Part shown: positions 1 through 8,893 of the stretch, piece by piece
How the letters are laid out: each line of letters starts with the position of its first letter
How positions within the stretch are numbered: position 1 is the first letter of the stretch
Assembly (NCBI RefSeq): GCF_009882935.1
Contig: NZ_WTVA01000004.1
Span: 307,117 to 371,116 of the forward strand
DNA from: Sneathiella chungangensis
GTDB taxonomy: Bacteria; Pseudomonadota; Alphaproteobacteria; Sneathiellales; Sneathiellaceae
Length of the DNA stretch: 64,000 nucleotides
Direction: 5' to 3'
Notes under the pieces: model-generated
What the model was told of the DNA's origin: nothing
Database searches by the model: none
The model's input: the letters and a program-made list of their open reading frames with translations, nothing else
Made by a program: the position numbers and the translations under genes

Positions 1-30
1 ATTAACGATGTCATCGTCACGGTGACTTGA
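1..30 (+). CDS. Possible 3' tail of an upstream gene (partial)
   Basis: Frame 1 stays open from the window edge and ends at a TGA at 28-30, encoding only INDVIVTVT. The next gene starts 19 bases later behind a purine-rich stretch, as expected inside an operon. Nine codons are too few to assign a family, and an open frame this short can be chance. Confidence 0.25.
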   Translation: MNDVIVTVT

Positions 31-49
31 TAGAAAAGAAAGAAAGCAA

Positions 50-859
50 ATGACCGACCGCTACTCTGATTACAATAAGTTAAAGTTCGATTATCCCGCT
101 GATCGTGTTTTGAGAATTACCTTTAATAAACCGGAAACTTACAATTCCGTGGATGCTGAAACGCATACTCAAATTACAGATGTGTGGCGAGACATCGACC
201 GTGATCCGGATATCAATGCCGTTATCGTAACGGGGGAGGGGAAGGCATTTTCTGCGGGCGGTGACTTCGGGATGATCGAGAATATGACAGGCAATTTCAA
301 TGAGATTATGAAAACCTGGAAGGAAGCCAAGGACCTTGTTTACAACATCATCAACTGCAATAAGCCCATTATTTCTGCCATCAATGGCCCGGCGGCCGGC
401 GCCGGTCTGGTTGTCGGGATTCTTGCGGATATTTCTATTGCCGGAAAACGCGCCAGAATTGTCGATGGCCATCCCAGGCTGGGTGTTGCGGCAGGCGATG
501 TGGCCGCAATCGTCTGGCCGCTCCTGTGCAGCATGGCGAAAGCCAAATATTACTTGCTGACCTGCAAAGCCGTTACAGGTGAGGAAGCTGAGCGTATAGG
601 GCTGGTTTCTTTATGTGTTGAAGACGAAGAATTACAGAAAACGGCCTTAGAAATCGCAATGGACCTTGCCAATGGATCCCAAAGTGCGATCCGTTGGACA
701 AAATATTCACTGAACAACTGGCTTCGTCAGGCAGGCCCAATCTTCGATGCATCGACAGCGCTTGAAATGCTTGGATTCATGGGAGATGACGTAAAGGAAG
801 GCGTCGCGTCCCACCGCGAGAAACGCAAGCCTGAATTTCGGAAAGACTGCCCCCTTTAG
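50..859 (+). CDS. Enoyl-CoA hydratase/isomerase family protein
   Basis: Crotonase-fold protein of 269 residues, the usual length. The first oxyanion-hole motif is visible as [14 protein letters not shown] (about residues 64-77) and the second as [11 protein letters not shown] (about 113-123). The two glutamates that act as acid/base in true hydratases are not at their usual places: GGGFEL is replaced by GAGLVV, and the LPE of LPEVxLG by HPR in [12 protein letters not shown]. The HxRLGxxAGD pattern marks a crotonase subgroup whose reaction is often unassigned, so isomerase, hydrolase or lyase activity is possible. The start follows an AGAAAGAAAG purine tract. It may belong with upstream genes outside the window or with the regulator downstream. 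Confidence 0.85.
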   Translation: MTDRYSDYNKLKFDYPADRVLRITFNKPETYNSVDAETHTQITDVWRDIDRDPDINAVIVTGEGKAFSAGGDFGMIENMTGNFNEIMKTWKEAKDLVYNIINCNKPIISAINGPAAGAGLVVGILADISIAGKRARIVDGHPRLGVAAGDVAAIVWPLLCSMAKAKYYLLTCKAVTGEEAERIGLVSLCVEDEELQKTALEIAMDLANGSQSAIRWTKYSLNNWLRQAGPIFDASTALEMLGFMGDDVKEGVASHREKRKPEFRKDCPL

Positions 860-1053
860 GTTGCGGCTCGTTCGGTCCTGTCGTCTCCTACTGGATATGC
901 CAATGATATTGTTGAGGCAAAAAGGTGGCAGTGACCTTGTCGCGATGCCGTCGATTGACGACTCTAAGGATCAACAGCGACAGGACTCTGACACATTTTC
1001 CCGCCACTATGGTAAAGTGACAATCCCATTTATGCGAACGGGGGTGAGTGTGA

Positions 1054-2799
1054 GTGACGACTGACGGTTTGAGCAGGGGATTCCTGATCGGCGCCGCCAT
1101 TGGTTCGGGCAGCAACGCAGTTGCCGCGGAGCAGGGCGGAGCGGATTTTTTACTGGCGATTAATGCCGGGCGCCTTCGGAACATGGGTGTTCCGTCAATT
1201 TCAAGCATGTTGCCCGTCCGTAATGTCGATGCGCTTACGCTCGGATTTGCCCGCGATGAGCTGCTGCCGCTTTGCAAAATTCCTGTTCTGCTTGGCGTCA
1301 ATGTCTGGGGCGTCGATTTCGATCCCGTAAGGCAGGCGGCGGAAATCGCCCGTTCGGGCTTCGCCGGCGCGGTGAATTTCCCAAGCTGCATGCACTACTC
1401 CCGGCCCATGCAGCAGATTTTGTCGAGGGCCGGCCGCGGAATTGAGCAGGAGGTCGCCCAGCTAAAGGCCGTGCAGGATGCCGGGATGATGTCGATGTTC
1501 TATTGTGCGTCGCGGACTCAGGCGCGGCTCGCTGCTGATGCCGGTATTGCGCTGATTTGCCTGAATATCGGCTGGAATGCGGGAGGAATACTGGGACATC
1601 GGACCCGGTCGTCAATTGAGGAGGTCGCAACGGAGGCGCGCGAGATAGGCCGCCTTGTAAAACGCATCAATCCCAAAACAAGATTTCTTCTTGAGGGCGG
1701 TCCCATTGCGACGCCGGAGGATCTGTCCCGTGTTCTGCGGCTTGCGCCGCTTGATGGCTATGTAGGGGGCTCGACGATTGACAGGCTGCCACTTGAATCC
1801 TCGGTCGCCAGTCTCATCGACGGCTTCCGTCAGGCCAGTGTCCGTCCCAACCGTCTCGACGCGGAAAACCGGACTCTTTTCGCCTGGTCGGAACAATACG
1901 GGTTTGTCGGAACCTCCGACGCTCTTCTTTTATGTTTAAGAAGGCTTCGCGCCCTGGGTGCCGCGCGCGATCCGGTGCTGATCGTATCTGAGCCCGGACA
2001 GAATACCGCCCCCGCCATGCGCGCGTTGGCCAACCCTGCGGGTCTAAAGAAGGGATCAGCCAACTTGGTCCGGATCGACGTTGCCGAGCAGGACTTGCCG
2101 GCGCGTGCCCGAAATGTGCTGTTCGGACATCGGGATACAACATCGTCGAGGCCACCTTTGTTGGCGGATCCATCGGTGGATATGATTGTCATTCATGCGC
2201 CTGAACGCCTGACGAACGCTCTTCAACGCCGTTTGGCGCGGGCGATGCGTGACGGGATTTTTCGGGTCGCCGGGTCCCGCCGGTCCCTCGAGATCAAGCC
2301 CCGGATAATCTTTCAATCCGATCTCATCGTCGATGAGGACCGTCTGCATGAAGACCTGACACATGCCGGACTGGAGCCGGAGCTTGTGTCGTTGCTGGCC
2401 GGCTGGACGTTGCGTCTTCCGCCTTTGCGCGAACGGGTTGGCGATTTGCCCCTGCTGATTGCTAAATTTCTGGACGATCAAAAAGGCCCGGAATTTTCAC
2501 CTCTCGCGATGCTCAATTTGCGCGCCCATAAATGGCCGGGAAATGAAGCGGAGCTGCATATGGTTCTGGGGGCGCTGGTGGGGCGGGCGCCGACAAGCAC
2601 CGTGTCGCCTGAAGAACTGGCGCCCCTGCTTCGGTCGGAAAAGCCGGACAGCCGGAAGCGTGAGGGCCGGTCGGAAAAGGATCTGATCGTAGATACCCTC
2701 TGGCGAAACGGTTTCAACCGCTCGAAAACCGCCGAGGCGCTCGGGATATCGCGCAAAACGCTTTATAATAAAATTCGGAAATACGAGCTTTCCGGTTAG
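1054..2799 (+). CDS. Fis-type transcriptional regulator with N-terminal PEP_hydrolase-like TIM barrel and degenerate AAA+ domain
   Basis: Residues about 5-265 look like the PEP_hydrolase/TIM-barrel signal-transduction family (COG5564 type): GAAIGSGSNAVAAEQGGADF, then AVNFPS where relatives have [16 protein letters not shown], and LEGGPIATPEDL. The middle resembles an NtrC-family sigma-54 activator that has lost its ATPase: no GxTGxGKE Walker A (VSEPGQNTAPAM sits near that position) and no GAFTGA loop, yet LPPLRERVGDLPLL (about 455-468) and KWPGNEAEL (about 493-501) survive. The last 40 residues form a Fis helix-turn-helix (ALGISRKTLYNKIRKYEL). The start is GTG at 1054, because a stop codon lies immediately upstream in frame. 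I infer a DNA-binding regulator that senses a ligand through the barrel and probably does not hydrolyse ATP. Its barrel matches the enzyme-like barrel encoded at 11125, which links it to that operon. Confidence 0.82.
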   Translation: MTTDGLSRGFLIGAAIGSGSNAVAAEQGGADFLLAINAGRLRNMGVPSISSMLPVRNVDALTLGFARDELLPLCKIPVLLGVNVWGVDFDPVRQAAEIARSGFAGAVNFPSCMHYSRPMQQILSRAGRGIEQEVAQLKAVQDAGMMSMFYCASRTQARLAADAGIALICLNIGWNAGGILGHRTRSSIEEVATEAREIGRLVKRINPKTRFLLEGGPIATPEDLSRVLRLAPLDGYVGGSTIDRLPLESSVASLIDGFRQASVRPNRLDAENRTLFAWSEQYGFVGTSDALLLCLRRLRALGAARDPVLIVSEPGQNTAPAMRALANPAGLKKGSANLVRIDVAEQDLPARARNVLFGHRDTTSSRPPLLADPSVDMIVIHAPERLTNALQRRLARAMRDGIFRVAGSRRSLEIKPRIIFQSDLIVDEDRLHEDLTHAGLEPELVSLLAGWTLRLPPLRERVGDLPLLIAKFLDDQKGPEFSPLAMLNLRAHKWPGNEAELHMVLGALVGRAPTSTVSPEELAPLLRSEKPDSRKREGRSEKDLIVDTLWRNGFNRSKTAEALGISRKTLYNKIRKYELSG

Positions 2800-2802
2800 C
2801 TT

Positions 2803-3504
2803 CTATCCGAGAATTTGCGGACGGCACACCAGCCCGTCGAGAGGCTCCGGCCATTGCCGCTCATGATCCAGTTCCGTCGCCTCTCCCAGCCCCAGCAAAG
2901 CCCCGGTCCAGCCGGTCGCCTCAAGGGCCAGAGATATGTCCAGCGCCATTGACCGCCGTTGACGCAAGGAGGGAAATCCTGCAGCAAAATCGGCGATGCG
3001 CGGCAGGATTATCATCGCCTCCGGTTCCAGCGCCGCGGCCGACTTTGCGCTTGCCGCGTCGGCAACGACGATTGCAATTCTGTAGCCATATGATTTGATT
3101 TCCGAGAGTTTTTTCAACTCCCGGGAAAAATCCAATCCGACGTCGGTTAGCTGCTGCTCAAAGTCCGTATCCTGCTGGCCAACGCTTGGCAAGTTGGTTG
3201 CCCAGCGGATCTTAGTATCTGCAAGCCGGGCAAGCTCCAGCGGCAAATTGAGGAAAGGGTCTGCGAGAAACAGGCCGAGCATGCCATCCGGATGTAAATG
3301 AGCCTTGTCGATTACCGCGTCGATGAGGCGCTTTATCCCGGCATTCGTGGGCAACAACAAGCTGACCTCGTTCGGCATATTGCCGTGCTGAAACCGTGGC
3401 GCTTCCGTCAAAATGAACTCGGGAAATTGCTTTTGCGCGGTGTCAACAGCAGCGCGCAGCCCGATCCGCCATCCCATCAATTCGATCGTTGTTCCGGTTT
3501 CCAT
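2803..3504 (-). CDS. Diverged TIM-barrel (PEP_hydrolase-like) protein, function unknown
   Basis: No clear family name. By eye, the middle aligns without gaps to the TIM-barrel protein at 11125: DPF, then NLPSVG against NFPTVG, then DxxFxxxLxxxGxxxxxE, then a hydrophobic strand and AxxxAAAxxxxxII. The N-terminal GGG motif region and the C-terminal GGP region are poorly conserved, so it may be a non-catalytic paralogue. I chose ATG 3504 (METGTTIELMGW), eight bases after the GntR stop and preceded by CGGAA; an in-frame ATG at 3573 would overlap the GntR gene by 61 bases. It is convergent with the Fis-type regulator (stops three bases apart) and likely co-transcribed with the GntR gene, so a ligand-binding or co-regulator role is possible. 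Confidence 0.72.
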   Translation of the reverse strand: METGTTIELMGWRIGLRAAVDTAQKQFPEFILTEAPRFQHGNMPNEVSLLLPTNAGIKRLIDAVIDKAHLHPDGMLGLFLADPFLNLPLELARLADTKIRWATNLPSVGQQDTDFEQQLTDVGLDFSRELKKLSEIKSYGYRIAIVVADAASAKSAAALEPEAMIILPRIADFAAGFPSLRQRRSMALDISLALEATGWTGALLGLGEATELDHERQWPEPLDGLVCRPQILG

Positions 3505-3512
3505 TTCCGAAA

Positions 3513-4178
3513 TCAAATATTCAGCATGTCGTCGCGGACGGCTGCCAAATGTTCGCGCATCAGCCGCTGACAATCGACGGCGTCCCGGCGCTCGATGGCC
3601 CGGACGAGATTTTTGTGCTGCATCGAATAGCGCCGTCGCCGCTGGTCATTCAGCGTCGCCTCCTTGAGCTGTCCCCAGACCGCATGTTCTCGTATGGCGT
3701 TAACCGCGCTGAAAAGCGCCAGCAATAAAGTGTTGCGCGCGGCCTCGGCAATGGCGCGATGCAGCGCCCCATCCCACATTTCATAGGTTGCGGTATCCTT
3801 GGCAGCTTCGCCTTTTTCAAGGCATTGCTTCATGAAGGATATATCGTTGATCGTCGCCCGCCGGGCGGCCATATCGGCGATCTGGGGCTCCAGGATCAGC
3901 CGGACCTCCATGACTTCCGTCGGATTGGTAAGGTCGGCGGGAAGCGGAAAAACCTCTCGCCCTTCCGGTGGCCGTTTGCCGACAAAGGTTCCCTTGCCAA
4001 CATGTCGCCAGACTTCCCCTTCGGCCTCGAGCGCCCCCATGGCCGAGCGCAATGTCGAGCGGGATACCCGGAGCTGCGCCGCAAGATCCCGTTCAGAGGG
4101 AAGTTTTGATTGTGGCGGGAACTGAGAGGTGCGTATCAGATTTCTGAGTTCGTCCACGGTCGCGGTTTTCGACGACAT
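3513..4178 (-). CDS. FadR-subfamily GntR transcriptional regulator (FCD domain)
   Basis: 221 residues. The winged helix is clear: LPSERDLAAQLRVSRSTLRSA (about 26-46) followed by the wing GKGTFVG (about 61-67). The C-terminal all-helical FCD domain (about 85-215) keeps the pattern of acidic and histidine residues that bind metal or ligand: WDGALHRAI, QHKNLVRAI and MREHLAAV. Regulators of this type usually repress a neighbouring catabolic or transport operon and are released by a pathway acid. It is divergent from the ABC-transporter operon across an A+T-rich gap that holds CCAAT/ATTGG inverted repeats. I infer that it controls that operon and itself. Confidence 0.9.
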   Translation of the reverse strand: MSSKTATVDELRNLIRTSQFPPQSKLPSERDLAAQLRVSRSTLRSAMGALEAEGEVWRHVGKGTFVGKRPPEGREVFPLPADLTNPTEVMEVRLILEPQIADMAARRATINDISFMKQCLEKGEAAKDTATYEMWDGALHRAIAEAARNTLLLALFSAVNAIREHAVWGQLKEATLNDQRRRRYSMQHKNLVRAIERRDAVDCQRLMREHLAAVRDDMLNI

Positions 4179-4728
4179 TTTTTCTCGATTCTTTTCTGGA
4201 AGCCGTATTTTGTACTTTATAGCATACCAATTTTCAAATTGGTATGAATTTATTTGTAAAGTATAATATTGATTTTATTCATAAAAATAACTTTTAGCCA
4301 AAAAATTTGACGCCAATTATATTTATTGGATTGTTATTGGTTGGAGGGTGGACGTGAGTCCGCCATGTAAGAGAGATTATCAGCGCCCATTGCAATGATC
4401 TGGAGGTCAAAAGGGGAAATTGTGGGAAAAAATGGAAATGGCGGAGAACATAAGAAAACTGTGATTCGTATTTTAACCAAAAAAATTACCCAAACTTACC
4501 CAAATCTAAAAAACTATCATATTGCGCAGTTCACGCGGTATGGGGCAGGGTTAAGTCATCAGCGTTGAAAAATCAGCAGATACGGTCGGCCAAAAAGGCG
4601 GACCGAGAAAAATAAAAAACAGAGAATAACGTCCGGGTCGGTTCGGACGCTTTGCGGAATTACAGTTTGATGAACAGATTTCAAAGATTGCTTTGTAATC
4701 AGCGGGCAAATTTTGCATGGAGGAATCC
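4179..4728. promoter_or_regulatory. A+T-rich divergent intergenic region
   Basis: Non-coding gap between the GntR gene and the first permease, visibly richer in A+T than the flanking genes. It contains two inverted repeats with CCAAT/ATTGG arms (4223-4246 and 4313-4329), a TTGACG at 4307-4312 that could be a -35 element, and a direct repeat of TTACCCAAA at 4486-4494 and 4496-4504. No convincing ORF is present on either strand. The ribosome binding site of the permease, GGAGGA at 4719-4724, closes the region. Confidence 0.7.
4223..4246. promoter_or_regulatory. Candidate GntR operator (perfect 11-bp inverted repeat)
   Basis: CATACCAATTT, two spacer bases, then AAATTGGTATG: a perfect inverted repeat centred about 55 bases upstream of the GntR start. 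It is nested in a wider pair, TACTTTA (4213-4219) and TAAAGTA (4257-4263). FCD-type GntR proteins bind short palindromes, often with TGGT/ACCA half-sites. A second, weaker CCAAT-N7-ATTGG pair follows at 4313-4329. The assignment to this regulator is inference from position and symmetry. Confidence 0.5.
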
Positions 4729-5742
4729 ATGAAAAATTTTGCCGAACGTCATACTTTCTGGGCAATCGTTATTCTCCTGATTGCGGCGATCTTCCTGTGG
4801 ATGATTTTCACGGTTTGGCCGGACTGGCTGGTTGACGCCATGGGCCGGAAGAAAACCTTCGTAAACACGCTGCTGAACGGCATTACCCTGGGCGGCCTGT
4901 ATTTTCTCGTTGCCAGCGGCTTCACGCTGATTTTCGGCCTTATGCGAAACGTCAATCTGGCCCACGGATCGATGTACCTGCTTGGCGCCTATATCGGCTA
5001 TGAGGTCGCCGACCGGACGGGTAACTGGTTTCTGGGGCTGGCGGTCGCCTTCATTGCGGTGGCCATCAGTGGTATCCTGCTTCAGATACTGATTTTCCGC
5101 CGCATGGCCGGCGACGATCTGCGCCAGACTTTGGTGACCATCGGCATTTCGATTATCGCCGCGGACGCAATGCTGGCCATCTGGACCGGCACGACCTATC
5201 AGTTTTCACCGCCGGACTGGCTGTTCGGCGCGACGAGCCTGCCGATTATTTCCGTCATCAGGTCATCGGGTACAGCGGTTTATATCACCTATCCCGTTTA
5301 CCGGTTGGTCGTGCTCGCCGTCGCCGTTGCTGTTGGCGTTGGCCTCTGGATCTTTCTCAACCGGACGCGCATCGGCATGATGATCCGCGCCGGTGTCAAC
5401 GACCGGGACATGCTCGCCGCGACGGGTGTGAATGTGCAACTGGTTTTCGTTCTGGTCTTCGCCATTGGCGCGGGACTGGCGGGATTTGCCGGCGTCATCG
5501 GCGGAACGGCGCTCTCTGTCGCACCGGGCGAAGACGTCCGTTATCTGCTTGCATCACTGGTGGTGGTCATCGTTGGCGGGCTCGGGTCAATTGTCGGCGC
5601 GGCGATTGGCGCGCTGATCATCGGGCTCGCAGAACAGTTCGGGCTTGCGTATTTCCCGACCTACGGCGTCGTGCTGACCTTCCTGATCATGGTGGTTGTC
5701 CTCGCGGTACGGCCGCAGGGTTTGATGGGAGGACGGCAATAA
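4729..5742 (+). CDS. livH: Branched-chain amino acid-type ABC transporter permease (LivH family)
   Basis: Hydrophobic protein of 337 residues from the chosen start, with about eight to nine membrane segments. LivH-family features are NGITLGGLYFLVASGFTLIFGLMRNVNLAHGS near the N-terminus and the EAA-like loop GIMIRAG/NDRDMLAATGVN in the C-terminal half. An ATG at 4717 lies in frame, but GGAGGA at 4719-4724 sits correctly for ATG 4729. This is the first gene of the ABC importer operon and runs directly into the LivM-type gene (stop and start codons adjacent). The substrate of such permeases is set by the binding protein and cannot be read here; amino acids, amides and aromatic acids are all known for the family. 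Confidence 0.92.
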   Translation: MKNFAERHTFWAIVILLIAAIFLWMIFTVWPDWLVDAMGRKKTFVNTLLNGITLGGLYFLVASGFTLIFGLMRNVNLAHGSMYLLGAYIGYEVADRTGNWFLGLAVAFIAVAISGILLQILIFRRMAGDDLRQTLVTIGISIIAADAMLAIWTGTTYQFSPPDWLFGATSLPIISVIRSSGTAVYITYPVYRLVVLAVAVAVGVGLWIFLNRTRIGMMIRAGVNDRDMLAATGVNVQLVFVLVFAIGAGLAGFAGVIGGTALSVAPGEDVRYLLASLVVVIVGGLGSIVGAAIGALIIGLAEQFGLAYFPTYGVVLTFLIMVVVLAVRPQGLMGGRQ

Positions 5743-6813
5743 ATGAACGGACGACGTCTCTTTTCCGGTTCTTTCTCGATTTCCGATATTCATCCGGCAG
5801 TGATTGTCACCGCCGTCTTTTTGCTCGCCTATCCCAGCTTCGCATCGGACTTCTTCATCTTTCAGATCGGGGCCTATTCGCTCATTCTCGGAACCATCGC
5901 TTTGTCGCTGATGATGCTGGCCGGCTATGGTGGCATGGTGAGCCTCGCACAGCTCACCGTCGCCGGTTTCGCGGCCTATCTGGTCGCGATCCTCGGAGAC
6001 AACAGCATGGGGGTGATGGGGCTTGGCTGGCCCTGGTGGCTGACAGTCATCGTTGCGGTGTTGAGCGCCGCGCTATTCAGTACCTTCATCGGTGCCGTTT
6101 CCGTGCGGACGGAAGGTATCTACACGATCATGATCACCCTCGCCGTCGCCGTCGCCTTTTTCTATTTTGTGCGGCAGAATTATGTGCTGTTCAATGGCTT
6201 CTCCGGGTTCGCCGGGGTCGAGCCGCCAACGCTTTTCGGTATTTACTGGCGGGACCCGATGCCGTTTTACTATCTCACGCTCGCGATTGCTGTCGGCTTT
6301 TTCGGCGCGGTTTATTACGGCTCGCGCTCGACATTCGGGCTAGCCCTGCAGGCGATCCGTGACAATCCGCGGCGCATGCGGGCGCTCGGATTTAATGTCA
6401 CGCTGCATCGGATCGTCGCCTATTTCTTCGCCGGAATTATCGCGGGCTTTGCCGGCATCCTGCTTGTCTGGTTCAATGGCCGGGTTTCGCCCGGAACCAT
6501 TGGCGTCGACGTGGCGATCGATATCCTTGTCATTGCCGTTGTCGGTGGCATGCGCCATCCGATCGGCCCATTCCTTGGGGCTGTCGCCTTTGTATTGCTT
6601 GAGAATTTCGCCATCGACCTGATCGACAGGGAGCGGTTCAATATGGTGATCGGAATCGCATTCCTGCTCGTCGTTTTGTTTTCGCCTGATGGCTTACTTG
6701 GACTTTGGAACCGTTTCCGTAACAAGGTGCGGTTCAGAGGAAACGCGCTGCTGGGAGCGGAACGCGTAAACACAGACGATCCGGCCAGCACTGGATCGTT
6801 GAAGAAAAACTGA
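5743..6813 (+). CDS. livM: Branched-chain amino acid-type ABC transporter permease (LivM family)
   Basis: 356 residues with about nine to ten membrane segments. The typical LivM region is seen: LSLMMLAGYGGMVSLAQLTVAGFAAY near residues 50-75, and the cytoplasmic loop ALQAIRDNPRRMRALGFNV (about 202-220) that couples to the ATPases. ATG 5743 follows the upstream stop codon with no gap, so translation is probably coupled. It would form the membrane channel together with the preceding permease. Confidence 0.93.
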   Translation: MNGRRLFSGSFSISDIHPAVIVTAVFLLAYPSFASDFFIFQIGAYSLILGTIALSLMMLAGYGGMVSLAQLTVAGFAAYLVAILGDNSMGVMGLGWPWWLTVIVAVLSAALFSTFIGAVSVRTEGIYTIMITLAVAVAFFYFVRQNYVLFNGFSGFAGVEPPTLFGIYWRDPMPFYYLTLAIAVGFFGAVYYGSRSTFGLALQAIRDNPRRMRALGFNVTLHRIVAYFFAGIIAGFAGILLVWFNGRVSPGTIGVDVAIDILVIAVVGGMRHPIGPFLGAVAFVLLENFAIDLIDRERFNMVIGIAFLLVVLFSPDGLLGLWNRFRNKVRFRGNALLGAERVNTDDPASTGSLKKN

Positions 6814-6835
6814 ATAACAGGAGGTAGTTACAGCT

Positions 6836-8083
6836 ATGGGAAAATTAAGGCATTTATTGGCGGCGACTATAGCGTTGTCACTAACCGGCCCTGCGATCGC
6901 GTCAGCGGATGACATCAAAATGGGAGCGTTAGCGACACTGGAAGGTGCGTTTGCTGTTCTTGGTGAAGATGGCATACGCGGCGTCAAGCTGGCACTGGAA
7001 GAATTCAATTATACAGCGGGTGGAAAGAAGATCGAGCTGATTACCGGATCTTCCGACGCCTCGCCTGACAGTGCCATCCGCGCGGTCCGTAAACTGGTAG
7101 AGCAGGACGGCGTACAGCTTGTCATTGGCCCGCTTTCCGGCTCCGAAGGTCTGGCGGTGAAGGATTACGCCAAGACCCAGCCGAACGTCACTTTCCTGAA
7201 CGGCTCTTCCGCCGCTCAGGATACAACACTGCGCAGCCCCGCGGAAAACTTCTTCCGTTTCAGCACGGAAGGGGCGCAATGGATGGCCGGTCTTGGCGAA
7301 TATGCCTATAATGAAAAAGGCTATCGCAACGTTGCGGTTCTCGCGGAAGACTATTCCTTCCCCTATACCCAGGTGTTCGGATTCCTGGAGCCTTTCTGCC
7401 GTCTTGGCGGAAAATCAGCGATTGATGCCCGTTTCTGGGTACCGATCGGCAACAAGGATTATTCTTCCGTGATTGCGGCATTGCCGGATGACGTGGATGC
7501 TATCTTCGTTGCCCTTGGCGGCGCGGATGCGGTTAACTTCCTGACCCAGTATGAGCAGTCAGGCGGCGATCTTCCGCTGATCGGTGGCTCCATCACCGTG
7601 GACCAGAGTGTTCTGGGCTCCAAGGGTAAGGCACGGAAATTTGTCGTTGGCACGCCGTCCGCCGGTCCGGTTTCGGATACGTGGGACGACCCGCGCTGGA
7701 AAGAATTCGTGGCCGCCTATCAGAAGGCGTTCCCCGACGGCTTTCCGTCACCGTCCCTTTTCGCTCATGCCTATTACATCAATACAAAGGCAGCACTGTT
7801 GGCCCTCAATGAAGTCAATGGGGATCTGTCCGATGGCGAAAAGAAGTTCCGCGAAGCGCTTTCCAAACTGTCATTTGAAACACCGACAGGGATGGTCAGC
7901 GTAGACGAACGGCGCAATGCGATTGCTGATATCTTCCTCACGGAAGTGATCGAAGGGCCGGACGGCAACTTGCTGAACAAGACCATCAAGGTGATCCCGC
8001 AGGTCAATCAGACCCTGGGTGTTTCATACGAAGAGTTCCTGAAGTATGGGCAAGTTGGGCGTGAAAACCCGGCTTGTAACTAA
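6836..8083 (+). CDS. ABC transporter periplasmic substrate-binding protein (type I, LivK-like)
   Basis: 415 residues with a signal peptide of about 24 residues (basic MGKLRH, hydrophobic core, cleavage after ASA). The mature part begins DDIKMGALATLEGAFAVLGEDG and has the periplasmic-binding type I fold with DASPDSAIRAVRKLVEQDGVQLVIGPLSGSEG. It is preceded by AGGAGGTAG and sits between permease and ATPase genes. The binding site resembles no specific ligand that I recognise. It determines the substrate of the importer, so it is the key protein for identifying the system's compound. Confidence 0.92.
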   Translation: MGKLRHLLAATIALSLTGPAIASADDIKMGALATLEGAFAVLGEDGIRGVKLALEEFNYTAGGKKIELITGSSDASPDSAIRAVRKLVEQDGVQLVIGPLSGSEGLAVKDYAKTQPNVTFLNGSSAAQDTTLRSPAENFFRFSTEGAQWMAGLGEYAYNEKGYRNVAVLAEDYSFPYTQVFGFLEPFCRLGGKSAIDARFWVPIGNKDYSSVIAALPDDVDAIFVALGGADAVNFLTQYEQSGGDLPLIGGSITVDQSVLGSKGKARKFVVGTPSAGPVSDTWDDPRWKEFVAAYQKAFPDGFPSPSLFAHAYYINTKAALLALNEVNGDLSDGEKKFREALSKLSFETPTGMVSVDERRNAIADIFLTEVIEGPDGNLLNKTIKVIPQVNQTLGVSYEEFLKYGQVGRENPACN

Positions 8084-8098
8084 GGAAAGCTGAGGACT

Positions 8099-8893
8099 AT
8101 GCCCGGAACCGACGCTCTCTCCCGCCTTCAAAGCACCGGCCAGTACGCGCTGGAGCTTGAAGCCGTCAGCCGCCATTTCGGCGCGCTGGTGGCTCTGGCG
8201 GATGTCAATCTGACTGTCAAGGCAGGAGAGCGGCGCGCGGTTCTGGGATCGAATGGCGCCGGGAAAACGACGTTGTTCAACGCGATAACGGGAGACTTCC
8301 CGACGACAACCGGCCGCGTCCGGTTGTTTGGCGAGGATGTGACGGATATGCCAAGTCATGAGCGGATCCGTCGCGGCCTTCGTCGTACTTATCAAATTTC
8401 TTTGCTGTTCAACGGTTTGAGTGTTCTGGACAATACCTTTCTTGCTTGCCGGGGAGTGACTCGCGGGCGATTTTCATTGCGACGCCCGAAACGGGATGAC
8501 AGCTCGTTAGAGCTTGCGGAATCCCTGCTTGAGGCGGTGCATCTCGATGATGTGAAAGACAAACCGGTCGCGGAACTAAGCTATGGGCAGCAACGCCAAC
8601 TTGAAATCGCGCTCGCGCTTTCCGGGGCGCCAAGATTGATCCTGTTTGATGAACCGGCGGCCGGTTTATCCCCAACAGAGCGGACTCTGCTTGTTGATAT
8701 CCTGCAAAGCCTGCCCGAGCATATCGGCTATATCATTATCGAGCATGATATGGACGTCGCTCTGAAAGTCGCCGAAAGCGTGACCATGATGCATAACGGC
8801 CGGATTTTCAAGGAGGGCACGCCCGAGGAGATCGAGAACGACAGCGAAGTCCAGGAACTCTATCTGGGTCACGGAGGCGACGGCCATGGCTGA
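8099..8893 (+). CDS. livG: ABC transporter ATP-binding protein (LivG family)
   Basis: 264 residues. Walker [10 protein letters not shown] at residues 50-58, signature region [15 protein letters not shown] (about 159-173), Walker B LILFDEP with the catalytic Glu, and the switch His in IIIEHDMD. The LivG-type insertion between Walker A and signature is present ([17 protein letters not shown]). LivG members usually have LSHGEQR or LSYGQQR, as here. It overlaps the next ATPase gene by eight bases. It pairs with the ATPase half of that fusion protein. Confidence 0.93.
   Translation: MPGTDALSRLQSTGQYALELEAVSRHFGALVALADVNLTVKAGERRAVLGSNGAGKTTLFNAITGDFPTTTGRVRLFGEDVTDMPSHERIRRGLRRTYQISLLFNGLSVLDNTFLACRGVTRGRFSLRRPKRDDSSLELAESLLEAVHLDDVKDKPVAELSYGQQRQLEIALALSGAPRLILFDEPAAGLSPTERTLLVDILQSLPEHIGYIIIEHDMDVALKVAESVTMMHNGRIFKEGTPEEIENDSEVQELYLGHGGDGHG

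Noticed and set aside
875-986. GTCCTGTCG (875-883) and CGACAGGAC (978-986) as a regulatory inverted repeat
   Set aside because: Nine bases separated by 94 could be chance; no promoter or second copy supports it.
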